Source of the DNA: Cryomorpha sp963741985
Lineage (GTDB): Bacteria > Bacteroidota > Bacteroidia > Flavobacteriales_D > Cryomorphaceae
Assembly (NCBI GenBank): GCA_963741985.1
Contig: CAVUKD010000003.1
Coordinates: 434,001-498,000 of the forward strand
Direction of reading: 5' to 3'
DNA: 64,000 nucleotides
Shown: positions 47,372-55,100 of the stretch, piece by piece
Layout of the letters: each line of letters starts with the position of its first letter
How positions within the stretch are numbered: the stretch's first letter is position 1
The notes under the pieces: model-generated
Seen by the model: the letters and a program-made list of their open reading frames with translations, nothing else
Database searches by the model: none
Told to the model about the DNA's origin: nothing
Program-made: the position numbers and the translations under genes

Positions 47372-47764
47372 TCAATTTACCCTTAACTTCGTGTCCATAC
47401 AAATGTAGCAGTTCCAGTCAAGGCTTTTCATAAGTCCAATAATCATTTTTTGCTCAGTTTGAATCAGCTTCAAAAGTTCCGGCTCGGGCTTTGGAATGTC
47501 GGGGTAAAGTCTTTGAATAAGTACAAAAAGATTTTCCATCTCAAAGCAACTACCGAGCGAAATACGCAAGTAATTCTTAAACGCTTTTGGCGTTTCATAA
47601 GCCGAACCTTCAGAAATATTATTTGAAATAGAAGTGCACGCCCTTCTCATCTGACTAGCCAATTCAAACTTTTTTTCCAGCGGTAATAATCGGGCATAGG
47701 AATAGGTCATCACTGCAATTTCTATGGCATTTTGCCAGATTTTCAACTTCTTAAAGTCTTTCAT
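47372..47764 (-). CDS. Four-helix-bundle protein (23S rRNA-intervening-sequence type), 3' end altered by IS
   Basis: About 130 residues, start ATG 47764 (MKDFKKLKIWQNAIEIAVMT). Family motifs are ASQMRRACTSISNNISEGSA and NYLRISLGSCFEMENLFVLI. This S23/four-helix-bundle family was first found inside 23S rRNA intervening sequences and forms pentamers; homologues include the Avd accessory proteins of diversity-generating retroelements. The last residues (MDTKLRVN and the TGA stop) are encoded by the right end of the IS3 element, so the original C-terminus was probably replaced. It lies between 38-bp direct repeats. Confidence 0.82.
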   Translation of the reverse strand: MKDFKKLKIWQNAIEIAVMTYSYARLLPLEKKFELASQMRRACTSISNNISEGSAYETPKAFKNYLRISLGSCFEMENLFVLIQRLYPDIPKPEPELLKLIQTEQKMIIGLMKSLDWNCYICMDTKLRVN

Positions 47765-47822
47765 AATACATAGGTTCAAATAAATTAAAAACACAAACCC
47801 AAAACTCTGTGGTCGGCCAATG

Positions 47823-47860
47823 TAAACTCCAACACCGCCAACCCTCTCGCGACTCGCGAC
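47823..47860. repeat. 38-bp direct repeat, copy 2
   Basis: Second copy of the element at 46068-46105, with three differences. It is followed at once by more GACTCGCGA-type words that continue into the 3' end of the S24 regulator gene. Confidence 0.8.
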
Positions 47861-47922
47861 GCGTGACGCGTGACTCTTTTCACCCCTCTCGCGACTCGAG
47901 GCTCGTGACTCGTGACTCTATT
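47841..47922. repeat. GACTCGCGA-type repeat array, right
   Basis: Two blocks: CTCTCGCGACTCGCGAC with GCGTGACGCGTGACTC, then CTCTCGCGACTCGAGGCTCG with TGACTCGTGACTC. The second block is inside the S24 regulator gene and encodes its final residues ESRVTSLESREG. The words are mostly near-palindromes (CTCGAG, TCGCGA, ACGCGT). Confidence 0.75.
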
Positions 47923-48665
47923 CTCCCAATAGCCTCAAGCACCTCGCGTATCCCGCCGCTGCCGAGCGAACTGAAAGCTTCGAGGTTGAAGCTCGTCACA
48001 CCGCGCACTTTCCACACTTCGAGCACCTGCGATTGCTTAATGGTGTAGGGTTTGAAATCCGGATTGTCTGAAATCAATTCGTACTGCCGCTTTTCAGGAA
48101 TGGGCCGTACGCGCTTGAATACAATGCCGTCGTCTTTGGTGAGAAAAACATAGCGCTCGTCGCTCTTAAGATTTGTCCAGTCCTGCATATATTCACTTAT
48201 CACGTAAGATTTGGATGGGATGGGTAGCATACTATCTCCTTCGATTTGAAAAACGCGGTAGGTACGATCTGCGGGCAACTCGGGAAAAGGCATGGAGAAA
48301 TTGGGCAGCGATGAAACATAATCCAAATCGCCAAAACCGTTGAGATAACCCGCTGCTGCTTTCACCGGCACCAATGTTACGCGTTCTTCCTGCGTATTGG
48401 CGTCAATGGCGATAGGCAATATTCGCAAGGCTTTCCCCGAAGCGTCAGCACTGCTTACTCCCGTGCTCAGATCGGTATTGAGCAATTGGTCGATGCTGTA
48501 CGCAAAAAATTCGGCCATCATTTGCAAGGTTTGAAGCCGCGGCTCGGCCCTGCCCTCTTCGTACGCGCCTACTATTGGACGTTTTAACCCCAGTCGCTGA
48601 GCGAGATCGGATTGCGTAAAACCCAGTTGTTTACGCAGATACCGAATGTTTTGACTTAAATACAT
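47880..48665 (-). CDS. LexA-like repressor: XRE HTH plus S24 peptidase
   Basis: A 261-residue regulator. An N-terminal HTH_3 domain (NIRYLRKQLGFTQSDLAQRL GLKRPIVGAYEEG) is joined to a C-terminal S24 domain with the catalytic Ser in QIEGDSMLPI and Lys in GIVFKRVRPI. A possible Ala-Gly cleavage bond is in VKAAAGYLNG. Such proteins cleave themselves upon DNA damage and release their targets. The C-terminal tail (ESRVTSLESREG) comes from a repeat and is not part of the S24 fold. dinB on the same strand downstream is the obvious target, though an IS element now lies between them. Confidence 0.88.
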   Translation of the reverse strand: MYLSQNIRYLRKQLGFTQSDLAQRLGLKRPIVGAYEEGRAEPRLQTLQMMAEFFAYSIDQLLNTDLSTGVSSADASGKALRILPIAIDANTQEERVTLVPVKAAAGYLNGFGDLDYVSSLPNFSMPFPELPADRTYRVFQIEGDSMLPIPSKSYVISEYMQDWTNLKSDERYVFLTKDDGIVFKRVRPIPEKRQYELISDNPDFKPYTIKQSQVLEVWKVRGVTSFNLEAFSSLGSGGIREVLEAIGRIESRVTSLESREG

Positions 48666-48699
48666 ACTTTATATTTTAAGGTGCTAATTTACGAATCAT

Positions 48700-48720
48700 T
48701 CTAATATTATTAGCATTAGA
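48700..48720. promoter_or_regulatory. Candidate operator of the S24 regulator
   Basis: TCTAAT-N9-ATTAGA spans 48700-48720, and within it CTAATA-T-TATTAG (48701-48713) is a perfect inverted repeat. It lies 35-55 bases upstream of the regulator start, where an autoregulatory site is expected. The AT-rich composition makes chance palindromes easy. Confidence 0.4.
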
Positions 48721-48841
48721 AGAAATAATTTAGTAGCAAACCCTTCACATGGGAAATAGCTCCATCAGAAAATGATGAAGCCCGCATAAAAGACCCTAAA
48801 AACAGAACAAATTATTCAGCATCGAGAATAGGAATATTGAC

Positions 48842-49558
48842 TTATAGTCCTTTCTCAATTTCTTCCTCGATTTCGCCAAGCGATTCAAAAAGCTGCTCAA
48901 AACTGTCAATCACGAAGTAGGTGTCCTGAATGCGCATATTGTCGTATGTGGTATTGAGAATTGTGCTCACATCAAAAGGCAGATGAGTAGGCTCACTGCT
49001 CACGCTATACTTGGTCTCGCCGTGAGATGACATAATGCCGGCGCCATAGATTTTCAGATTTCCGTTTTCGCGAATAAGGCCAAATTCAATGGTAAACCAA
49101 TACATGCGCCCAAGTTTTTCGATCGCTTCGTGATTGTCCAAATGTTTCATGGCGATGGTTGACAGTCCGTGAAAAAAGGCACAAAAAGTGGGATGGCTTA
49201 GCAGTGGAACATGCCCAAAAACATCGTGAAACATATCCGGTTCTTCGAGGTAATCGAGTTGGCTCATTTTACGCAGCCAGGTGGTGGCACCAAATGTTTT
49301 GCGCGCCAATTTTGGAAAAAACTCCTCATTGGGAATGATATGGGGAACCACGTCAATTTGCCAGCCGGTATGTCCACTCAACAATTCGTTTACCTCTTCA
49401 AAATGCGGAATACGATCTGCTGTAAAGTTTACTTTTTCGATAGCTTCGAGATACTCACGCGCGGCAAGATTGGGCAAAATTTTCATTTGCCTCTCATAAA
49501 GTGTTTTCCATACGGCAAAATCTTCACTGGTGTAATCGGCGTATTTTTGAGTCATCAT
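48842..49558 (-). CDS. phhA: Phenylalanine 4-monooxygenase
   Basis: About 238 residues from ATG 49558 (MMTQKYADYT); ATG 49576, touching the T-run, and a longer frame to 49627 that reads through the terminator are possible but less likely. This non-haem iron, pterin-dependent enzyme turns Phe into Tyr. Iron ligands in this numbering are His111 and His116 (EPDMFHDVFGH) and Glu158 (WFTIEFGL). MSSHGETKYSVSS is also typical. It lacks the regulatory ACT domain of animal enzymes, as do other bacterial forms. The leader ORF and hairpin upstream point to control by tyrosine supply. Confidence 0.93.
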   Translation of the reverse strand: MMTQKYADYTSEDFAVWKTLYERQMKILPNLAAREYLEAIEKVNFTADRIPHFEEVNELLSGHTGWQIDVVPHIIPNEEFFPKLARKTFGATTWLRKMSQLDYLEEPDMFHDVFGHVPLLSHPTFCAFFHGLSTIAMKHLDNHEAIEKLGRMYWFTIEFGLIRENGNLKIYGAGIMSSHGETKYSVSSEPTHLPFDVSTILNTTYDNMRIQDTYFVIDSFEQLFESLGEIEEEIEKGL

Positions 49559-49576
49559 AGTCTTCGTATTTAGCAT

Positions 49577-49604
49577 AAAAAAACCCGGGTCAAACGAACC
49601 GGGC
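49577..49604 (-). terminator. Attenuator terminator before phhA
   Basis: On the minus strand CCCGG (49603-49599) pairs with CCGGG (49588-49584); one G is bulged and a further T-A pair extends the stem. Seven Ts follow (49583-49577) and reach the first possible phhA ATG. The position, between a Tyr-rich leader ORF and phhA on the same strand, suggests a regulated terminator. Confidence 0.75.
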
Positions 49605-49629
49605 AGCAGATTGTATAAATTGTACATAC

Positions 49630-49686
49630 CTATCCCCGACCGAAATAATCAGAATAATAATAGGTATATGTTTTATTGATTATCAT
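49630..49686 (-). CDS. Tyr-rich leader peptide of phhA
   Basis: A minus-strand ORF of 18 codons plus TAG: MIINKTYTYYYSDYFGRG. Five of 18 residues are Tyr (codons 7, 9, 10, 11 and 14, all TAT) and codon 15 is Phe. It starts 9 bases after a -7 element and ends 26 bases before the terminator hairpin. Tyr clustering, size and position are those of attenuation leader peptides. It would sense charged tRNA-Tyr. There is no direct evidence of translation. Confidence 0.75.
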   Translation of the reverse strand: MIINKTYTYYYSDYFGRG

Positions 49687-49694
49687 TTGAATAA

Positions 49695-49726
49695 CAAACA
49701 TAAAGAAGTTCAGTGACAAAAACAAA
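49695..49726 (-). promoter_or_regulatory. Bacteroidota-type promoter of the phhA leader
   Basis: Minus strand: -33 TTTG (49726-49723), 20-base spacer, -7 TATGTTTG (49702-49695), matching TTTG-N19/20-TAnnTTTG. Transcription would begin only a few bases before the leader ATG at 49686. Confidence 0.65.
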
Positions 49727-49751
49727 ATCCAAATACAAATTTCCAAAAAAC

Positions 49752-49778
49752 AAGAAAGGGAGCGATGCCCCCTTTCTT
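49752..49778 (-). terminator. Hairpin with T-run upstream of the phhA promoter
   Basis: AAGAAAGGG (49752-49760) pairs with CCCTTTCTT (49770-49778), a perfect 9-bp stem. On the minus strand it is followed by GTTTTTTGG. It looks like a terminator, but I see no minus-strand gene upstream that it would end, since alkB next to it is on the plus strand. Confidence 0.55.
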
Positions 49779-49924
49779 GATACTACTTCACTATTTAACT
49801 AACCTATCAACCAAGAATCGATTGATACAATGATAACACGTCAAAAGCCAAAAGGTTTGGTAAGAAGATTTGAAAATCCCGTAAATTGTATAATTTTAAG
49901 GAATCTAAATAAAACCCATCCATT

Positions 49925-50983
49925 TTGAAATCTCTGAAGTATTCCATGCCATTCATCCTGCCGGTACTGTTTGTAGTTGGAATCGCAATAGGGGGATGGT
50001 TCAATTTTGGGCCGGTACTCTTTGCTTTTGCTTTGATTCCCGTGCTTGAGGTTTTTATACAACCAAACCCTGCAAATTTGGAAGCCGCCGAGATGGAAAT
50101 TCGCCGCAAGGACAGATGGTACGACATTATCCTTTATACGGTCGTTCCACTGGTTTATGGAAGCATAGCCTTATATTTCTACGATCTGATTTTTCTCAGT
50201 CCCTCGATATATGAAATAATAGGTATTACTTCCTCTTTGGGGGTTATTATGGGTGGAATAGGTATAAATGTAGCGCACGAACTCGGCCATCGGAATACCA
50301 AATTTGAGCAAACACTTGCAAAACTTCTCCTCCTTCCATGCGGATACATGCATTTCTTTATTGAACACAATCGAGGGCATCACAAAAATGTGAGCACGCA
50401 TGAAGATCCTGCCTCCGCCCGATTTGGCGAAAGTCTCTACCACTTCTGGCTTCGCTCCATTTTTTACAGCTATATCTCAGCCTGGAAAATAGAGCGGAAA
50501 CGTCTGGAAAGACAAAACAAAAGCTCCTGGAGTTTGCGCAATGAGATGCTTCGCTTTCAGCTGTATCAATTGGCTTTCTGGGTACTACTGGTAGTTTTTG
50601 CCGGTTGGAAAAACACGGCCCTTTTCACCGTTGCATCTATCATTGGCTTCCTACTTTTGGAAACTGTAAATTATATTGAACACTATGGATTACACCGCAA
50701 AAAACTAACTGAATTCCGATACGAGAAAGTGCAACCCATTCACTCATGGAATAGCGATCACACCATAGGGCGCATGATGCTTTTCGAATTATCGAGGCAT
50801 AGCGATCATCATTTCCAACCCCAGAAAAAATATCAAACTCTGGAACATCACGACGATTCCAACCAAATGCCCACAGGCTATCCCGGGATGATGCTTCTTA
50901 GTCTTGTGCCTCCGTTGTGGTTTGCAATCATGAATCCCAAAATTGAACAGAAACCACCTATTGTTTCAGCGAGCACCATTTAA
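49925..50983 (+). CDS. alkB: AlkB-type alkane 1-monooxygenase (membrane di-iron)
   Basis: A 352-residue integral membrane hydroxylase starting at TTG 49925. All histidine boxes of AlkB are present: HELGH (residues 118-122), EHNRGHH (147-153), the NYIEHYGL signature, and LSRHSDHH. About six hydrophobic segments surround them. The enzyme would hydroxylate medium-chain alkanes or related terminal methyl groups with electrons from rubredoxin, which is not encoded nearby. TTTG at 49856-49859 with TAAATTGT 22 bases later is a weak promoter match. Confidence 0.87.
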   Translation: MKSLKYSMPFILPVLFVVGIAIGGWFNFGPVLFAFALIPVLEVFIQPNPANLEAAEMEIRRKDRWYDIILYTVVPLVYGSIALYFYDLIFLSPSIYEIIGITSSLGVIMGGIGINVAHELGHRNTKFEQTLAKLLLLPCGYMHFFIEHNRGHHKNVSTHEDPASARFGESLYHFWLRSIFYSYISAWKIERKRLERQNKSSWSLRNEMLRFQLYQLAFWVLLVVFAGWKNTALFTVASIIGFLLLETVNYIEHYGLHRKKLTEFRYEKVQPIHSWNSDHTIGRMMLFELSRHSDHHFQPQKKYQTLEHHDDSNQMPTGYPGMMLLSLVPPLWFAIMNPKIEQKPPIVSASTI

Positions 50984-51093
50984 ACTCTGAACTTCCCTAA
51001 TGCTAAATTAAAGGTATTCCGAGATAAAAGAATTAGATTAGTCACCCGTTCAAAAACTGATACGTTTTACCAAAACGACCCTGAGAATTATTC

Positions 51094-51957
51094 ATGTCAT
51101 TCGAGGAAAAGAAATACGCCGGCGATGAAAGCCGATTAGAGGACAGCCCCCTAAAAAGGAAACTTTTTGTCATCATTTTTGGCACCCATACTCCTGCAGG
51201 GAAGCTTTTTGATGTGATCTTGCTAATCCTTATTCTCGTGAGCGTCTTTGCAGTAATGCTTGAAAGCGTCACATCGATTCACACAAATTACGGTGATTTG
51301 CTTCGCATAATTGAATGGGTGGTCACCATCTTTTTTACACTCGAATACATTGCGCGTGTGATGATCGTGAGGAAGCCATCTCAATACATTTTTAGCGTCT
51401 TAGGAATTATAGACTTACTTTCAATCCTTCCTACCTATCTTAGTTTTTTTATAGTCGGATCTCAGGGCCTGGCAATTATTCGTGCGCTTCGCTTACTTCG
51501 AGTATTCAGGGTATTAAAGCTTATGCGATTCGTATCTGAATCGCAGGTATTGGGCAAAGCCCTGATCGCAAGCCGACATAAAATCACCGTTTTCTTCCTG
51601 TTTCTTTTGATCCTCGTCTTCATCCTTGGAAGCATTATGTACCTCGTAGAAGGTCCTGAAAGTGGTTTTACAAGTATACCCACCAGTATTTATTGGGCCA
51701 TAGTTACCTTAACCACTGTTGGATTTGGAGATATTACACCAGTATCTGTCACAGGCCAGGCTATCGCCTCATTCATTATGCTACTGGGATATTCCATCAT
51801 TGCGATACCCACAGGAATTGTAGGTGCAGAGATATACAAAAGTGTCGACCTGAAAAAAGATTCTGATACCAGCAAACTATGCGCAGAGTGCGGTGTGGAA
51901 GGTCACCAATTCGATGCGAAGTTTTGTAGAAACTGTGGTAAAAAACTCATTTCTTAG
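51094..51957 (+). CDS. Voltage-gated potassium channel with C-terminal zinc ribbon
   Basis: A 287-residue Kv-type channel with six membrane segments. The S4 helix holds regularly spaced arginines (RALRLLRVFRVLKLMRFV), and the selectivity filter is TLTTVGFGDI. Length and the MSFEEKKYAGDESR N-terminus fit bacterial Kch/KvAP-like channels. The C-terminus adds a double CxxC zinc ribbon (KLCAECGVEGHQFD then AKFCRNCGKKL), an unusual tail for a channel that may bind a partner or sense metal. It lies 110 bases downstream of alkB on the same strand. Confidence 0.88.
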   Translation: MSFEEKKYAGDESRLEDSPLKRKLFVIIFGTHTPAGKLFDVILLILILVSVFAVMLESVTSIHTNYGDLLRIIEWVVTIFFTLEYIARVMIVRKPSQYIFSVLGIIDLLSILPTYLSFFIVGSQGLAIIRALRLLRVFRVLKLMRFVSESQVLGKALIASRHKITVFFLFLLILVFILGSIMYLVEGPESGFTSIPTSIYWAIVTLTTVGFGDITPVSVTGQAIASFIMLLGYSIIAIPTGIVGAEIYKSVDLKKDSDTSKLCAECGVEGHQFDAKFCRNCGKKLIS

Positions 51958-52102
51958 GTTATAAAAACCTTTGTTTTAGCCATAAGCAAACCCATCAACG
52001 ATCTTAAGAACCGTATCTTAATAAGTTTGTGGCCACTCCTTGCATTTGCGACGTCTACATACTATATCTTTGAATGACAGGGAAGTTTTAAATGTATTGC
52101 AA

Positions 52103-55100
52103 ATGAATAAACAACTACGCGCCTTTTTTTCTCGAGGATATCTATTGTGCACATTATTGATTTTAATGGCATTTTCTTCAGCCTACTCGCAGGTTTCAAT
52201 AACTTGTCCCGGCGATATTGAAGTTGAAAATGATCCGGGAGTATGCGCTGCAATAGTGAATTATGTCACCCCCGTAGGCACAGGATCCGGCACAGGCATA
52301 ACAACCACATTAACAGATGGTTTGCCGAGCGGCGCCAGTTTTGATGTGGGAACAACAGCTGTTACCTATACCGTTACCAATAACGAAGGTGACACCGATG
52401 CGTGTACTTTTTTCGTTACTGTAAATGATACCGAAGTTCCAACAATTACCTGTCCTCCCGATATTGCTGTAGACGCCGACCCCGGCACTTGCACAGCTGT
52501 AGTCAACTTTGATTTACCAACCGCGGACGATAATTGTGGCATCTTCTCTGTTTTCCAATTTGGCGGACTCCCGAGCGGATCAAATTTCCTGTTGGTGAAA
52601 ACCTTTTGGATTTTCAGGCGGTTGATATTAACGGGAACATTGCTTTTTGTCGCTTGAAAATTACGCGTAAATGATATTACTGATCCGACAATTAGCTGTC
52701 CGGGACCAATGACCTTCTACGTCTATAATTCCTGCGATACAGTCATCAATTATGTTGCTCCGGTGGGTGTTGATGCATGTACCATTTCAAATACGTCGCT
52801 CACTTCCGGAATTGGATCCGGCGGTACTTTTAGTGTAGGTGGTTCTTTCGAAAATTATACCGTAGTAGATTTGGCTGGAAACACGGCATCATGTGGTTTC
52901 CTCGTGAAAATAATAGATGGTTCCCCTCCCGAAATTACTTGTCCTCCGGATATTACTGTGAATGCAAATCCCGGTACATGCAGCAAGGTCGTAACGTATT
53001 CTCTTCCGGCGGTATCAGACAATTGCCCGTCTGTTTCGCTCGTAAGAACAGCCGGTTTAGGAAGCGGATCTTCATTTCCAGTGGGTACAACGACGATAGA
53101 ATACACGGCTACAGATATATCAAATAACGAATCCGTTTGCAGTTTCAATATTACTGTTCTCGAAAGTGAACCTCCTCAAATTACATGCATTCCTGATATT
53201 TCTACAAATAACGACCCAGGGGTTTGCGGGGCTGTAGTAAATTATGTGGCTCCTGTGGGTACTGATAATTGTTCGGGTGCCACAACCACCCTGACGTCTG
53301 GAATAGGAAGTGGAAATCTTTTTCCGGTCGGCACTTCGACCGAAACGTATACCGTAACCGATGCCTCCGGCAATACAACATCTTGTAGTTTCGATGTAGA
53401 AGTTATCGATTCAGAAGACCCTGTTATTGACTGTCCATCAGACATCACTGTTTCTAATGATGCTGGTGAATGTACGGCCATTGTCAATTTTGCAGCTCCT
53501 TCGGCTACCGACAATTGCGCAGTGGCATCCGTCCTTCAAACCAGTGGTCCGGTTAGTGGCAGCGTTTTCCCGTCGGGGATTACCCCCGTGGAATTTACGG
53601 CAACCGATGATGCCGGAAATACATCGACATGCACTTTCAATATCATTGTTGAAGATACTGAACCTCCGGTAATTACTTGTCCTGGAGATTTAACTTTCGC
53701 CATTCCTGGTGGAGCATGCAGCGGAACATTGACTTACCCAGATCCAACTCTTAGCGACAATTGTCCGGTACCTACTTTTAGCGTTATCAGCGGACCAGCA
53801 AGCGGGGATATTGTAAGCACCGGCGTATATTCCATCGAACTTCAAGCCGAGGATGCGGCCGGAAATACAGCAGACTGTTCGTTTACGTACAGTCACAGAA
53901 ACTCCGACTCCCGAAATAGATTGCCCCTCAGATATTTCTGTAGCTTCAGATCCGGGAGTATGCACGGCTGTGGTCACATTTACTCTTCCTCTGGCCAGCG
54001 ATTCATGTTCGAATGTTACCGTCACTCAAACCGGTGGTCCGGTGAGTGGATCCGTATTTCCAGAAGGAAGCACTGTCTGTTGAATTCACCGCTACCGACG
54101 ATTTTGGCAATACGGTACCTGTTCTTATACCATTACTGTAAATGACGAAGAAGCTCCCGTAATAACCTGCCCCGGAGATATTACCGTTTCAAACGATCCG
54201 GGTGTATGTGATGCCGTGGTTACTTTTGCAGACGCTACAGCTACCGACAATTGCTCTGTAGCTTCAATTGTGCAAACTGATGGTCCGGCAAGTGGAAGTA
54301 CTTTTCCTCCTGGCATCACGTCCGTGGAGTACACAGCTACCGATGCAAGCGGAAACACGGCCGTTTGTTCTTTTAATGTAATTGTAAACGACACCGAAGA
54401 CCCCGTAATCACTTGTCCTGCTGATGTTGATTTCACTATTCCCGGAGGAGCTTGTAGCGGAATTTTGAATTATCCGGCCCCTGTCATTTCTGACAATTGC
54501 CCCGGTGCCAGCTTCACGGTATTGAGCGGTCCGGCAGACGGCGATGTGGTAAGTACTGGTGTCTACACGATCGAACTTCAAGCCGAAGATGCTGCCGGAA
54601 ATACGGCGAATTGCTCATTTACCGCAACGGTTTCAGAAACATCGGCACCTGTAATTGATTGCCCGGCAGATACCACAGTTTCTGCAGATCCGGGAGTATG
54701 TACAGCTGTGGTTACGTTTATGCTTCCCCTGGCCAGTGATTCGTGTTCGAATGTGACAGTGACTCAGACCGGTGGTCCTGCGAGCGGATCCGCATTTCCG
54801 GAAGGAAGCACTTCTGTTGAATTCACCGCTACCGATGATTTTGGCAATACAGCTACCTGTTCTTATACCATTACAGTAAATGACGAAGAAGCTCCCGTAA
54901 TAACCTGCCCCGGAGATATTACGGTTTCAAACGACCCGGGTATATGTGGTGCTGTCGTTACATTTGCAGATGCCACTGCCACTGATAATTGCGCCTTAGC
55001 TTCAATCGTACAAACCGAGGGTCCTGCGAGTGGAAGCACTTTCCCTGTTGGCACCACTTCCGTGGAATATACTGCTACGGATGCGAGTGGAAACACGGCC

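Larger units (their letters stand above)
46162..47397 (-). mobile_element. IS3-family insertion sequence (IS150-like), about 1236 bp
   Basis: Imperfect terminal inverted repeats: left TGGACAAATAAGTTAAGCG (46162-46180), and right end, read inward, TGGACACGAAGTTAAGGG (47397-47380). It holds orfA and orfB with a -1 overlap, the usual IS3 layout. I could not see a 3-4 bp target duplication. The right end lies inside the frame of the four-helix-bundle gene. Confidence 0.85.

Noticed and set aside
46158..47401. Target-site duplication of the IS3 element
   Set aside because: Bases beside the proposed ends (AAAA and TACA) do not match, so I do not claim a duplication.
46068..47922. CRISPR array
   Set aside because: The repeats are irregular, short, near-palindromic and without uniform spacers; no cas genes are present.
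48842..49627. phhA translation start at 49627
   Set aside because: The frame is open, but it would read through the hairpin and T-run, and the extra residues do not resemble the family; the separate Tyr-rich ORF explains this region better.
53690..54025. Minus-strand open frames across the HYR array
   Set aside because: They recur with the repeat period because they mirror the repeated codons; no start or domain supports them.
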